Source: a virus. Taken from it: a stretch of 36,669 bases of DNA. Positions within the stretch are counted from its first letter, which is position 1; each line of letters begins with the position of its first letter. The stretch spans positions 1 through 36,669 of IMG/VR virus record IMGVR_UViG_3300045973_000845. One strand, written 5' to 3'. The notes beneath the pieces are model-generated. The model had not been told where the DNA came from and searched no databases. It worked only from the letters and a program-made list of their open reading frames with translations. Positions 8,241 to 17,200 of the stretch are shown here, one piece after another. Made by a program: the position numbers and the translations under genes.

Positions 8241-8270
8241 CCCCCGGATTATTTTCGGATTATTCGGGGG
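8241..8270 (+). terminator. Element E: GC hairpin after the coat gene
   Basis: CCCCCG (8241-8246) pairs with CGGGGG (8265-8270). Inside the loop CGGATTATT occurs twice, exactly 11 bp apart. No T-run follows, so it may be a partial terminator, an RNA-stabilising hairpin or a protein site. The repeated ATTAT boxes link it to elements A and B. Confidence 0.5.
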
Positions 8271-8283
8271 GATATCTCCAACG

Positions 8284-8297
8284 CGCCCTACGGGGCG
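8284..8297 (+). terminator. Small CGCCC-TACG-GGGCG hairpin upstream of the lectin-like gene
   Basis: CGCCC (8284-8288) and GGGCG (8293-8297) flank a TACG tetraloop. The stem is short and only two T residues follow, so at most it is a weak terminator or transcript-end stabiliser between the coat and the next gene. Confidence 0.35.
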
Positions 8298-8324
8298 TTC
8301 ACCTGAACGCAATGGAGTTTTCTC

Positions 8325-9029
8325 ATGACCACCCCTTCTCGCTTTCCCTACGGCGTCACCAACCAGTCCAAGCAGTCGATGTATGGGCAGTTCAAGGCGA
8401 TGGTGCCGCCAGTCTACCACCAGTACTTCAATGACTTTGACGTCTATACTGCGGCCGATTGGACCATCACCGCGACTGGCACCGGAACCTCAGCCCTCAC
8501 CAACGTCGATGGCGGCGCCCTGCTCATCACAGACTCTGCTGCGAATGGCGATGCCCGTTTCCACCAGAAGGTCGGCGAGGGTTTTCTGTTCACCTCCGGC
8601 AAGAAGGCATTTTTCGAGGCCCGCTTCACCGTCAGTGATGCAACTCTGACCTCCTGGGTCATGGGGCTGCAGGTCACAGACACGACACCGCTCGACGTTA
8701 CTGATGGCGCTTACTTCCTCAAAAGCACGGCGTCAACTTCCATCTCTTTTATCGTCGGAAAAGATGCCACCACTGGGCGCCTCACCACAGCAGCGGTCTC
8801 GACCAATGCCGCAGCCGGCACCTACATGAAGCTGGGCTTTTACTTCGATGGCGTCCGCTTCATCACCCTGTGGCGTGACGGCGTTGAGATCAGCACCGTC
8901 GACCTCACCACCACCCTCGCCACTTTCCTTCCTGATACCACGCTGACCATTAGCTTTGGTGTCCAGAACGGCGAGGCCGTGGCCAAGACCATGACCGTCG
9001 ACTACATCTTCGCCGCGATGGAGCGCTGA
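8325..9029 (+). CDS. Lectin-like (jelly-roll) structural protein
   Basis: A 234-residue protein made of beta strands that reads like a concanavalin A/LamG-type jelly roll: YFNDFDVYTAADWTITATG, GGALLITDSAANGDARFHQK, KKAFFEARFTVSDA, AAGTYMKLGFYFDG and RFITLWRDGVEISTVD. The last two phrases are typical of the back strands of such domains. It has no signal peptide. It is the first gene after the coat gene, behind its own ATG with GGAG upstream, and is probably a capsid-surface or fibre-like protein. It could bind glycans, but no binding residues can be assigned. Confidence 0.65.
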   Translation: MTTPSRFPYGVTNQSKQSMYGQFKAMVPPVYHQYFNDFDVYTAADWTITATGTGTSALTNVDGGALLITDSAANGDARFHQKVGEGFLFTSGKKAFFEARFTVSDATLTSWVMGLQVTDTTPLDVTDGAYFLKSTASTSISFIVGKDATTGRLTTAAVSTNAAAGTYMKLGFYFDGVRFITLWRDGVEISTVDLTTTLATFLPDTTLTISFGVQNGEAVAKTMTVDYIFAAMER

Positions 9030-9035
9030 TCCCCT

Positions 9036-9051
9036 GGGGGCTTCGGCCCCC
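9036..9051 (+). terminator. GGGGGC-TTCG-GCCCCC hairpin
   Basis: A perfect 6 bp GC stem with a very stable TTCG tetraloop, seven bases after the previous stop codon. There is no T-run after it, so it is more likely a partial terminator or mRNA-stabilising hairpin than a full stop to transcription. Confidence 0.5.
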
Positions 9052-9078
9052 CCACCATAACACTGGCAGGAGATTTTC

Positions 9079-9330
9079 GTGGCACAAGAAACAAACTTCG
9101 ACATGGGGCGCTTCGAAGAAGCGATCGAAACCCTCAAACAGGGTCAGCAAGAAATTCGTCGTGAGCAGTCAGAGATCAAGGACGATCTCAGTACAATCAA
9201 GATCGCTTTTGCTGAAGCCAAGGGAGGGTGGGCTGTTGTCCTCTTCCTTGGGAGCGGACTTGCAATGTTCGTGGGCTTCATCTTCAGCCACTTCCCTTTT
9301 TTCGCTGACTTTTTCGGGCGGACCAAATGA
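9079..9330 (+). CDS. Coiled-coil protein with one C-terminal membrane span
   Basis: An 83-residue GTG-start protein with CAGGAGA upstream. Residues about 10-45 form a heptad-type coiled coil (FEEAIETLKQGQQEIRREQS and onward). Residues about 50-76 are a hydrophobic span (WAVVLFLGSGLAMFVGFIFSH). This topology resembles XhlA/hemolysin-type accessory lysis proteins and several short holin-like proteins, but those assignments rest on layout only. It sits inside the head-tail operon and overlaps the next gene by ATGA, so a virion-associated membrane protein is also possible. Confidence 0.65.
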   Translation: MAQETNFDMGRFEEAIETLKQGQQEIRREQSEIKDDLSTIKIAFAEAKGGWAVVLFLGSGLAMFVGFIFSHFPFFADFFGRTK

Positions 9331-10040
9331 CAGCACCGGCATCCTTCAATACCGCAGCTCGCCTCATCAAGTATGCGATGAGGGATGCCGGCCTTTTGGC
9401 CAAGGGTCAGGAGCCCTCTTCACTCGATTTTGCTGAGAACCTCAACCGCCTCAACGACCTCATCAACATGTGGCAGATCGGAGGTCTCAAGCTTTTCCTC
9501 CTCGACGACATCTCTGTCACCCCGGTAGTCGGCACTCAGACCTACACCTTCGGCACCGGCGGTGAGGTCGACATGACCAAGCCTACCCGCATTGTTGACG
9601 CCTACTACCAGAACTCTTCTGGCGTGATCCGCCCCCTCACTGCTGTAGCCTATCGCGACTGGAATCGCTTGGGCTCCCGCACCACGGTCGGAGCCACCAC
9701 CTCCTACTTCGTTGACAAGCAATCTACCTTCCTCGATGTCAGCGTGTGGCCCAGCCCCGATACCTCTACGGCTACCGGTACCTTTCACTTCATCTGCCAA
9801 CTCCAAGTTACCAACTTCGTTTCCGTCACCGACACATCCGCCTTCCCAATGGAGTGGGCGATGGCGCTCCGCTGGGGCCTTGCTGATGAAATCTGCACCG
9901 GCCAGCCTCAGGCCATCATGAATCGTTGCGCCACTCGTGCAGCTCAATTCAAATCTGCTCTCGAGGATTGGGATACTGAAGACGTCTCCGTCACCTTCAC
10001 TGTCGAACGCCAGGGTACTGGCGGCGGGAGTTTCCGCTAA
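9327..10040 (+). CDS. P22 gp4-like tail accessory factor (head-to-tail adaptor)
   Basis: The 237-residue protein has an all-helical start, AARLIKYAMRDAGLLAKGQEPSS, then LNRLNDLINMWQIGGLKLF, the signature layout of the P22 gp4 family. That family binds under the portal and closes the filled head. Beta-rich middle parts (DISVTPVVGTQTYTFG) and a late helix (ALRWGLADEICTG) are also usual for these adaptors. The next gene is a gp10-like plug protein, the same order as in P22. It overlaps the preceding stop (ATGA) and the next start (TAATG). Confidence 0.82.
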   Translation: MTAPASFNTAARLIKYAMRDAGLLAKGQEPSSLDFAENLNRLNDLINMWQIGGLKLFLLDDISVTPVVGTQTYTFGTGGEVDMTKPTRIVDAYYQNSSGVIRPLTAVAYRDWNRLGSRTTVGATTSYFVDKQSTFLDVSVWPSPDTSTATGTFHFICQLQVTNFVSVTDTSAFPMEWAMALRWGLADEICTGQPQAIMNRCATRAAQFKSALEDWDTEDVSVTFTVERQGTGGGSFR

Positions 10041-11413
10041 TGTCTCAAGCACCGCCCAAGCGCCTACCACTCACAGTGGTAATGTCCAACCGCGACTCGT
10101 CTGCTGACAAAGACGCTCGCATCATCAACGGCTTCCTTGAAAAAGGCCGCGATGGAGACTATCATGTTTATAAGCGTTTTGGTTACTCCGAATCGTATGT
10201 CCCTGCGGTTGGCAGTGGGCGCGGGGTATTTTATTGGCAGGGCAGTATCTACGCTGTCATTGGTGGAACCCTCTACAAGGACTCGGCCAGTAAGGGAGTG
10301 GTTGACGCAACAGGTTTTTATACCTTTACTTCTTGCCTTGGCTCGACTCCAAAGCTATTCCTCCAAAATGGGGTTGCCGGATATTACTACGACGATACTG
10401 GCGGTCTGGTCCAAATAGTTGATGTCGACTACCCGACAACGACGGTTCCTGGGGCAGCGTACCTCGATGGTTCGATCTATGTGATGACCCCGCAGGCTTT
10501 CATCAACAACTGCGGGCTTGAGGATCCTTCCGCCTGGGATCCTCTTGACAGCCTTCTCGCCCAGATCGAACCCGATCCAGGTGTTGCGCTTGCCAAACAA
10601 ATGAGCTACGTGGTTGCCCTCAAAGGATGGTCAACCGAAGTCTTCTACGATGCGGCCAACCCTTCCGGCAGCCCCCTCGGTCGTGTTGAAGGCGCCAAGC
10701 TCAATATTGGCTGTCGCCACGCTCGTACCCTTCAAGACCTTGACGGTACTCTCATCTGGGTGAGTCAGACCCGTTCCGGCGCTGTTGCCGTAACCTCCCT
10801 CCGCGGCGTGAAGGGTACGGAGATTTCCGATCCAGCCATCTGTCGTATCCTCGAAGAAGCTGATTACACCACGGTCTACTCCTGGACCATCAATATCTCC
10901 GGCCACCATTTCTACGTTCTGACCTTAGCGACCCAGAACATCACCCTTGCGTATGACCTCCGTGAAGGTTTGTGGTACCGTTGGACTGACACAAATGGGA
11001 ACTATGTTCCGATCGTAGCGAGTGCTGCAAACTCCAGCCAGCGCGTCCTTCTTCAACACGAATCCACCGGCCAGATCTTCCAGGCGAGCGACCTCCTTTT
11101 CACCGACAATGGGGCGCTTTTCACTTGGGAGCTCTACACCCCGATCTGGGACGCCAATACTGCCCTTAACAAGACGGCCAACATTCTCGAGATCGTCAGT
11201 GACAATGTTGGTGCCGGCATCCTCCAGGTCCGCTTCTCCGACGACGACTACACCAACTGGTCTGGGTTCCGCGACATCGACCTCAACCAGTACCGCTCAA
11301 TGTCCACTGAGTGGGGAACATTCCGGCGCCGGTCCCACCACCTCCGCCAGCGCAGCAACTGCCCTCTCCGTATCGAAGCCATTGACCTTCACGTCGACAT
11401 CGGGACACTGTAA
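10040..11413 (+). CDS. P22 gp10-like packaged-DNA stabilisation protein
   Basis: A 457-residue protein that should form the hexameric tail hub below the gp4-like adaptor. Family features visible are an N-terminal RIINGFLEKGRDGDYHVYKRFG, repeated aromatic beta segments (GVFYWQGSIYAVIGGTLYKD, AAYLDGSIYVMTP), AKQMSYVVALKGWSTEVFYDA, GCRHARTLQDLDGTLIWVSQ and AYDLREGLWYRW. The repeated blade-like segments suit the beta-propeller-like core of this family. Its start overlaps the upstream stop; its stop overlaps the downstream ATG. Confidence 0.85.
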   Translation: MSQAPPKRLPLTVVMSNRDSSADKDARIINGFLEKGRDGDYHVYKRFGYSESYVPAVGSGRGVFYWQGSIYAVIGGTLYKDSASKGVVDATGFYTFTSCLGSTPKLFLQNGVAGYYYDDTGGLVQIVDVDYPTTTVPGAAYLDGSIYVMTPQAFINNCGLEDPSAWDPLDSLLAQIEPDPGVALAKQMSYVVALKGWSTEVFYDAANPSGSPLGRVEGAKLNIGCRHARTLQDLDGTLIWVSQTRSGAVAVTSLRGVKGTEISDPAICRILEEADYTTVYSWTINISGHHFYVLTLATQNITLAYDLREGLWYRWTDTNGNYVPIVASAANSSQRVLLQHESTGQIFQASDLLFTDNGALFTWELYTPIWDANTALNKTANILEIVSDNVGAGILQVRFSDDDYTNWSGFRDIDLNQYRSMSTEWGTFRRRSHHLRQRSNCPLRIEAIDLHVDIGTL

Positions 11414-11793
11414 TGGCTACGTTCGAACCCGCACCAACTTATGCGGACCCGGTCGTTGTAGACGAACATACGGGTAAGCCTCGCTTCAACCCTCTTTGGC
11501 TTCGGTGGTTCCTCAAGGTTGCTTCCTTCATTTCCGCTTCTGGCGGTGGTGCGGGGACTGCCCCAGACCACAACAGCCTCACCGGTCTCCAAGGCGGCAC
11601 GGTTAATGAGTACTACCACCTCACGGCAACCGAGCATACTGCACTCGGCGTGGCATCCAGCTGGCCGATGGTCAAGAACTCCCTCGGCATCACCGAGGAA
11701 CTCACAATCCCGGCCGGCTACCAGTTGATCGTTTCCGGGTCTTTTGATGTTGATGGCATCCTCAACGTAGACGGGGAATTGGTGATCCTATGA
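11413..11793 (+). CDS. Small tail-associated protein with HNxLxGLQGGxxxEYYHLT motif
   Basis: The 126-residue product has FNPLWLRWFLKVASF near the N-terminus. It then has HNSLTGLQGGTVNEYYHLTA, a phrase frequently seen in phage tail-fibre and tail-tip proteins, followed by TEHTALGVASSWPM. The C-terminus is a short beta repeat (TIPAGYQLIVSGSFDVDGILNVDGELVIL) like the 'left-handed ladder' ends of tail proteins. It may be a small tail needle or fibre connector; this is inference from the motif and from its place after the gp10-like gene. Confidence 0.68.
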   Translation: MATFEPAPTYADPVVVDEHTGKPRFNPLWLRWFLKVASFISASGGGAGTAPDHNSLTGLQGGTVNEYYHLTATEHTALGVASSWPMVKNSLGITEELTIPAGYQLIVSGSFDVDGILNVDGELVIL

Positions 11794-13094
11794 TTAAAAC
11801 ACAATCCGCAGCGCAGAGGCTCCAACGCCTCGGTCGAGGGGATGATACTCTTCTTGCCCACATCACAGCTCGCGAAGCCGCTCTGCTGAAGTCCCGCGGC
11901 GGTAGCGGCACTCGCAACCCCAAGACCGGCCTGCTTGAGTTCGACACCAGCGGCGAAGGTCCGGGGGATGCAATAGGTCCGGCTACTGGCGGGAGTGCCG
12001 GGAGCGGCGAAGTTGCTGACCCGTCGATCCCGGTTGCTCCCGCCCTTGAAGGTGTGACAATCACGGGATCAGCGCCCACTAATTCGGTTTCTCCTGGGGA
12101 AGCTGACACCTTCTCCTTCGACATGCCGCAGACAGTCGAGACAGGAATGGCGCCGATTCCGGCTCAATCCGCTCCCCCCAGCTTCATGGAAAATCTGCTC
12201 AAGAAGGGGCAGACCTTCGTGGGGAATCTCGCCCTGGCAAAGGGTGCCGCAATGGCGGCATCTGCGCTTGGGTTACCGGGGGCTGTACTTGGAATGGGGA
12301 TAAGCGCCGCTCATGCCGCCCTTTCCGCCCCCGAAGGCAAAGGTGGTCAGGCTGCTGGTCAAGCAATCGGTAATTCTGTCGTCAACGGTATGGCTAACCA
12401 GGCAACTGGCGGCATGTTCGGAGCTCTTGGTATGAACGCAAACATAGGCCCAGGTATGACGGGCGTCGACAGTAGCGCCGCAAGCAATGGGAGTGGTGGC
12501 GGGGGTTTCGCAAACAACTCCTCGCAATCGCCTACCACCACTCCCCAAGCCTACTCCCCCGCCATCGACTATCTCCGCGGCGGCTATGGCCTCTATCAAG
12601 CCAACAAGCTCTCTCAACTCGCCAAGGGTACTTCCGCCGAGCAAGCGGCGCAGGGCCAACTCACCAACCTCATCAACGACCCCTCTTCGATCACCAAGAC
12701 CCCGGGGTATGAAGCAGGCCTTCAAGCTGTCCAACGAGCTGCCGCCGGCCGAGGCTATCTCGCATCCGGCAATCTGACCGTCGCCCTTTCCAAGTACGGC
12801 ACCGACTTTTACAACAGCTCCCTCTCCACTCTCAATACCCTTGCGAACCAGAATTCGGCTCAACGGTCGCAAGCCCGCACCGATTCCATCCGCCTCGCCG
12901 GCCAGGCCCTGAACTCCCTTGGCTACGGCTACGGCAGGTCAAACCGCCCAGGTGGGTCAGCCGGCGATGGGTCTCCGCTTCAGATGTCCGCCCCCAACTC
13001 CTCGACTGAGGCGACCCCTTCCGCTGATAACTGGTACGACAGCAGCACGCCTGAATCCAACCAAGTTCCTGCCGGAGACTTCTGGTATGAGTGA
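11790..13094 (+). CDS. Putative internal virion/DNA-ejection protein 1
   Basis: A 434-residue protein beginning MIKTQSAAQRLQRLGRGDDTLLAHITAREAALLKSRGGSGTRNPKTGL; the GGSGTxNPxTGL phrase is common in phage ejection-type proteins. Around residues 145-185 an Ala/Gly/Leu-rich segment (LALAKGAAMAASALGLPGAVL...) could insert in or cross a membrane. Long Gly/Ser/Asn-rich stretches alternate with helices such as QANKLSQLAKGTSAEQAAQGQL and LQAVQRAAAGRG. It begins a block of three genes placed where P22 has gp7/gp20/gp16. The function is by position and composition, not by a conserved active site. Confidence 0.65.
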   Translation: MIKTQSAAQRLQRLGRGDDTLLAHITAREAALLKSRGGSGTRNPKTGLLEFDTSGEGPGDAIGPATGGSAGSGEVADPSIPVAPALEGVTITGSAPTNSVSPGEADTFSFDMPQTVETGMAPIPAQSAPPSFMENLLKKGQTFVGNLALAKGAAMAASALGLPGAVLGMGISAAHAALSAPEGKGGQAAGQAIGNSVVNGMANQATGGMFGALGMNANIGPGMTGVDSSAASNGSGGGGFANNSSQSPTTTPQAYSPAIDYLRGGYGLYQANKLSQLAKGTSAEQAAQGQLTNLINDPSSITKTPGYEAGLQAVQRAAAGRGYLASGNLTVALSKYGTDFYNSSLSTLNTLANQNSAQRSQARTDSIRLAGQALNSLGYGYGRSNRPGGSAGDGSPLQMSAPNSSTEATPSADNWYDSSTPESNQVPAGDFWYE

Positions 13095-14226
13095 TTTTAA
13101 TATGTACGGGCCGGAAGCTTCACCGACCCGCCTAATTGAAAATGATGAAGCACAAAACTTCCAGCGGATTGCTGCCGCCCAGCATTCGCAGGCCCTGACA
13201 CAGAAGACAATGGAGGAGCTTGGGCGTGCCAAGAAAATCCGCGATGCTTTTCAGGGGCAGAACTACGACCCGAATGCTCCGGCGTCGCAGCGGATCTTCA
13301 CCGACGCTTCTCGCTTGAGCCAACTAGGCTACCCCCAGGAAGCGGCGAAGATGCTGACCGAAGGCACGCTTGCGGCTTCCCGTGAAGCAATGACTTCTGC
13401 CCATCAAGCTCAAGGCGCTCTCGCCAAGGCCAAGGGGTTTGATGAAATTGCGCAGGCACAAGCCCGCAACTATCAAGGTGTCACCGACCAGAAGACCTTC
13501 GATCTCGCGAATGCTGTCTGGAGTCATCAGACAGGGCAACCGAGTCCCTTCATCGGGATGCAGTATACTCCGCAGCTGAAGGACTACATCATTAGTCAGG
13601 GGCTGAATGCGAAGGACGTTGCCCTGATGGATTATGAAAAGGGGAAGGCGAAGGAAGCTGTTTCGGCAGAGAAGTCGCTGACGGATCTGCGAAATGCGCG
13701 AGCAGAAGCAGCCCGCGCACAGGCCGAGCTTTCGAGGACTCGCGGGGACAAGCTTGAAAAAGTTGGAGGTCCGGGCGCCAAGGATATTGGGATGCCGCCA
13801 AAGGACGCAACCAAACTCGCTATGCGAGCTATCCTTGATGTCGAACCCGAACTTGTTAACGACAGTGTGCGCCGTCTTGCTGATGTCATCACCGGGGAAG
13901 CTCAAGAAATAAAGAAAACTCAGCGGGATCTTACCTGGGATAAGGCGATTCAACGCGCGCTAGAGGCGCACAAATCGGAAATCCTCACCGACGCCATCCC
14001 AGAAAAGGGTGGGATGGCCCAGGTGCAGCGAGCTGTAGGAATTGGTGGCACGAAGCCGGTGAGGGTCTACCGCCCCACAGTTGCTGGTGGCGGGACTGAC
14101 ATCCCGGAGATCGCAACGAAAGGTTCTGCCTATAAACCCGGGAAATCCTACAGGTTCCCTGATGGGCGAGTCGGAGTCTACACGGGCCGTGATGCTGACG
14201 GCAAACTTCTGATTGAGTGGAGATAG
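13087..14226 (+). CDS. Putative internal virion/DNA-ejection protein 2 (helical)
   Basis: I chose the ATG at 13087 (GGAG upstream, overlapping the previous stop). The 379-residue product is mostly alpha-helical and coiled coil: NFQRIAAAQHSQALTQKTME, FTDASRLSQLGYPQEAAKML, ASREAMTSAHQAQGALAKAK and AEKSLTDLRNARAEAARAQA. It ends with a small beta motif, YKPGKSYRFPDGRVGVYTG, resembling a short DNA- or wall-binding barrel end. It is rich in Ala, Gln and Lys and has no membrane span. Its place between two other large internal proteins suggests an ejection-complex component. Confidence 0.65.
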   Translation: MSDFNMYGPEASPTRLIENDEAQNFQRIAAAQHSQALTQKTMEELGRAKKIRDAFQGQNYDPNAPASQRIFTDASRLSQLGYPQEAAKMLTEGTLAASREAMTSAHQAQGALAKAKGFDEIAQAQARNYQGVTDQKTFDLANAVWSHQTGQPSPFIGMQYTPQLKDYIISQGLNAKDVALMDYEKGKAKEAVSAEKSLTDLRNARAEAARAQAELSRTRGDKLEKVGGPGAKDIGMPPKDATKLAMRAILDVEPELVNDSVRRLADVITGEAQEIKKTQRDLTWDKAIQRALEAHKSEILTDAIPEKGGMAQVQRAVGIGGTKPVRVYRPTVAGGGTDIPEIATKGSAYKPGKSYRFPDGRVGVYTGRDADGKLLIEWR

Positions 14227-14227
14227 T

Positions 14228-17200
14228 ATGCCTGCGTATACAGAAGATGAACTGTTTGCTGCTCCGGCTGCTGGCGGTTCCAAAATCTCGGCAGTGTCGG
14301 AGAATGAGCTGTTTGCTGACAACTGGCCAGCAGAACCCCCAGCCGACAAAGCAAAGCCTCAGCTCGGCGCTCGCCCTACCCCCCAGCAGATGGAGGGCTA
14401 TGTCTCCTGGCGCGATACCCACGACGACTTCGGCCGCCCTACCGCCACCAAGCCTGGTCCTCGCCGCGAGTACGCCGCAACCTCTCCGGGCGGACAATTT
14501 TTCGAGGACGTGGCGCATAATACCTTTGATGCTTCCGTTACTGTGACCGATATGGTTCTTGGCGCTCCCGGCCAACTCGCAGCTGTTGGGCGGAATGCGT
14601 CTGCCCGGCTTCAGGCCTACTTTAAGGACCCTTCTCTCGATCGAAGGACAATTGCCGGCATCGGTGCTATTGCGCAGCAGGAAGTTCCGGCCGCTTTTAC
14701 CGCGCCGATCAAGACGCTGACTGACCGTCTTCGCCGCGGGGAGGCTTCCCTCGAAGCCCCACCTGAAGACCTCATTAGCACCGGCATGGGTGCTGTCGGT
14801 GAGGGGATCAAAAGCGGGGCTCGTAAGCTGCAGACCGCCACAGGCGGGGCTGTTATCGAAGAAGACACCCAATTTCTGGCCGATTCCGGAATGGCCCTCC
14901 TCGGCATGAAGGGGTTGACAGCACCACTTGGCCGGGGTAGTGGGCTGAAGTTGACGAATCCGAAGGGAGTGAATGAGCACTTCAGGAACCAGGACCGCAG
15001 AACTGAAACGATCGATCCGCGGGAAGGGCCAGCGCCAACTCCGGAGCAGGCCGACAATTACTTCAAGACCTACAACGAGGTGAAGGCCGTGGAAACCGAT
15101 CTCGGCCGCTCCGACGCCCGGACGAATGCCGAGCAACAAGCCTACGACCTCATGCAGAAGGGTGCCTCGAAGGCTACCGTCGAGTCGATCGTCAAGCGGA
15201 ATCCGCTCGTGGGTGAGGCGATGGCAGCTATTCGCTCGCGCCGTGCGATGGCGAGTGAGTCGGGCTTGGGCCGCGTGCTCCAAGGTGAAGTCCTCGATCC
15301 TGAAACCGGCCTCAAGCCCGACGGCGGCACCCCTGATTTCGGCGATCCGGCTGCCCCTCGCCCAGGCACTGGCCGGGAAGTTGCCCCCACTCCTGGTGAG
15401 CCCGTCGCAGCTGCTGCAAACAGGAATCCTCTCTGGCTCGGTGCTGCCGGCCTCGCAGGAACCGGGCTCGCCCTCTCCCTCGCCTACCCCGAACAGCGCG
15501 ATGAAGCTCTCGCAAGTGCGGGCCTTGCCGGCGCCCTCGTCATTGGAAAGAATCGTGGCCTCAGTCTGGCTGACATTCGCGCACTCCCGGACTCGGCGCC
15601 CCTTGGCCATATCCTCAACAATTCGGCCTACACGTTGAAGGCCCTTGACCGCCTGCCCAGGGGCAAAACAACCTTCGGCGTGCAGGAGATTCTAGATCAG
15701 GCCAAGCGCTCGGACATTGGGGATGCCGAGAAGACGCTCATTCGTGATGCCCTCGACCTTTCGACGGGGGATGGCAAGACCATCACTGCGAAGGAGCTGG
15801 TTGCGAATATCAAGGAACTGGCGGAGCATCAGGAGCTTAAGGGGGCTGACTCCCACGGGGAGAACTACTCGGAGTATGGGCTGGAGCGCATTGACCGCAA
15901 TCCGAAGTCTGTGGGAGACGATGTGGATCCTTGGAATATTTGGGAGGATGGGCCAAGTAGCCGAGCTGAGATAGAGAAGATGCAGGGATCGGCTGTCGAA
16001 GACATCACGACTCTCTGGAAGGCTCCCAAGCTCGAATTCAACGGCAGCCACTTCACCGACTCCGACGTCTTTGGCCACACACGGAGCTTCCTCCAGGACG
16101 GCATCCGCCATGTGGTTGAGGTGCAGAGTGACTTCGCCCAGAAGGGAATGAAGAAGGTTGATCCGAAGGCGCTGGAGAGCGCGCGGGAGGCGCTGCCGAG
16201 GAACCGAGAGCAGATTGCGCTGTTCGATCAAAGGGACCCCAACATAAACGTGGAAGGGTATGCAGTTGAAGCACAGAAGCTTCTAAACAAACTCCAGAAG
16301 ATTAACCCTGACGTTCGCATGATGGTTGGGGAAAATCTTAAAAGAGACAACAGTCATTACTTCCCCGAAGGGGCTGATCCAGAAGTTGTACTGGAGCACT
16401 TCCTCGCTACTGCAGCGGATGATGTGTCTGCTCGAGGTATCCCGGCTCGCCGTGAGATTAGCAAAGCCCTCAGTGCTTACAGGGGGCGGGTTGAACAGCT
16501 TATTGATCAACAAGTTTTTGACCTTCGGCAGCACGCCCAACAAATTCGCTACTCCGGCATGGTCAAGACCTGGCCGAAGCGCCTCGTCCGGGAAGAGCTT
16601 GCAAGAGGGGCGACTCCGAAGCTGAATCCGGAGTGGGTGAAGGAAGCTACTGCCCTTCAGCGCGCCCAGAAGGTGCTCGATGATAGAATAAGTATGGCTG
16701 AAGAGGGCGGCCTAAGGGAAAAAGAGTTTACGGCTGCTGCTCGCGAAGATGTGGATTTCTTTAGAGGGCGCCTCGCCGAAGTCCCCAAGAATCTCCCCCC
16801 CGAACCCTATGTCCGCTTTGCTACGGCAGACACTGTGGCGAAGGTGGAGGGGTGGGCGACAGACCTACGCGGAGCCCGAGAGCGGGCTACTGATGCTGTG
16901 ATCAGGGCGGAAGACTACATTGGCGATCTTCGGCTGACTCTTCGCAATGCCAGCAGTACCGCTATGGCTAAGGCTGACGCCCAAAGTCTGCTTCCTGTCG
17001 CAGAAAAGGAACTGCAAGCAGCGAAAGAAAAGCTTGCCGAACTCAGCAAACCCGATGCGCGAGTCCCTTTTCTCGATCCCGCCCACCAAGGCCTCTACGA
17101 CCGTCACGCCAAGGAGGTCGACAAGTTCAACCTTTCCCTCGGCGGCAAGCCCTACACCGACGCTTCCGGCCACACCTGGATCGAAGTCCCGACGAAGCCC

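Noticed and set aside
13985-15610. 541-codon open frame on the - strand under the internal virion genes
   Set aside because: Antisense shadow; it runs across the end of one real gene and the start of another and has no recognisable domain.
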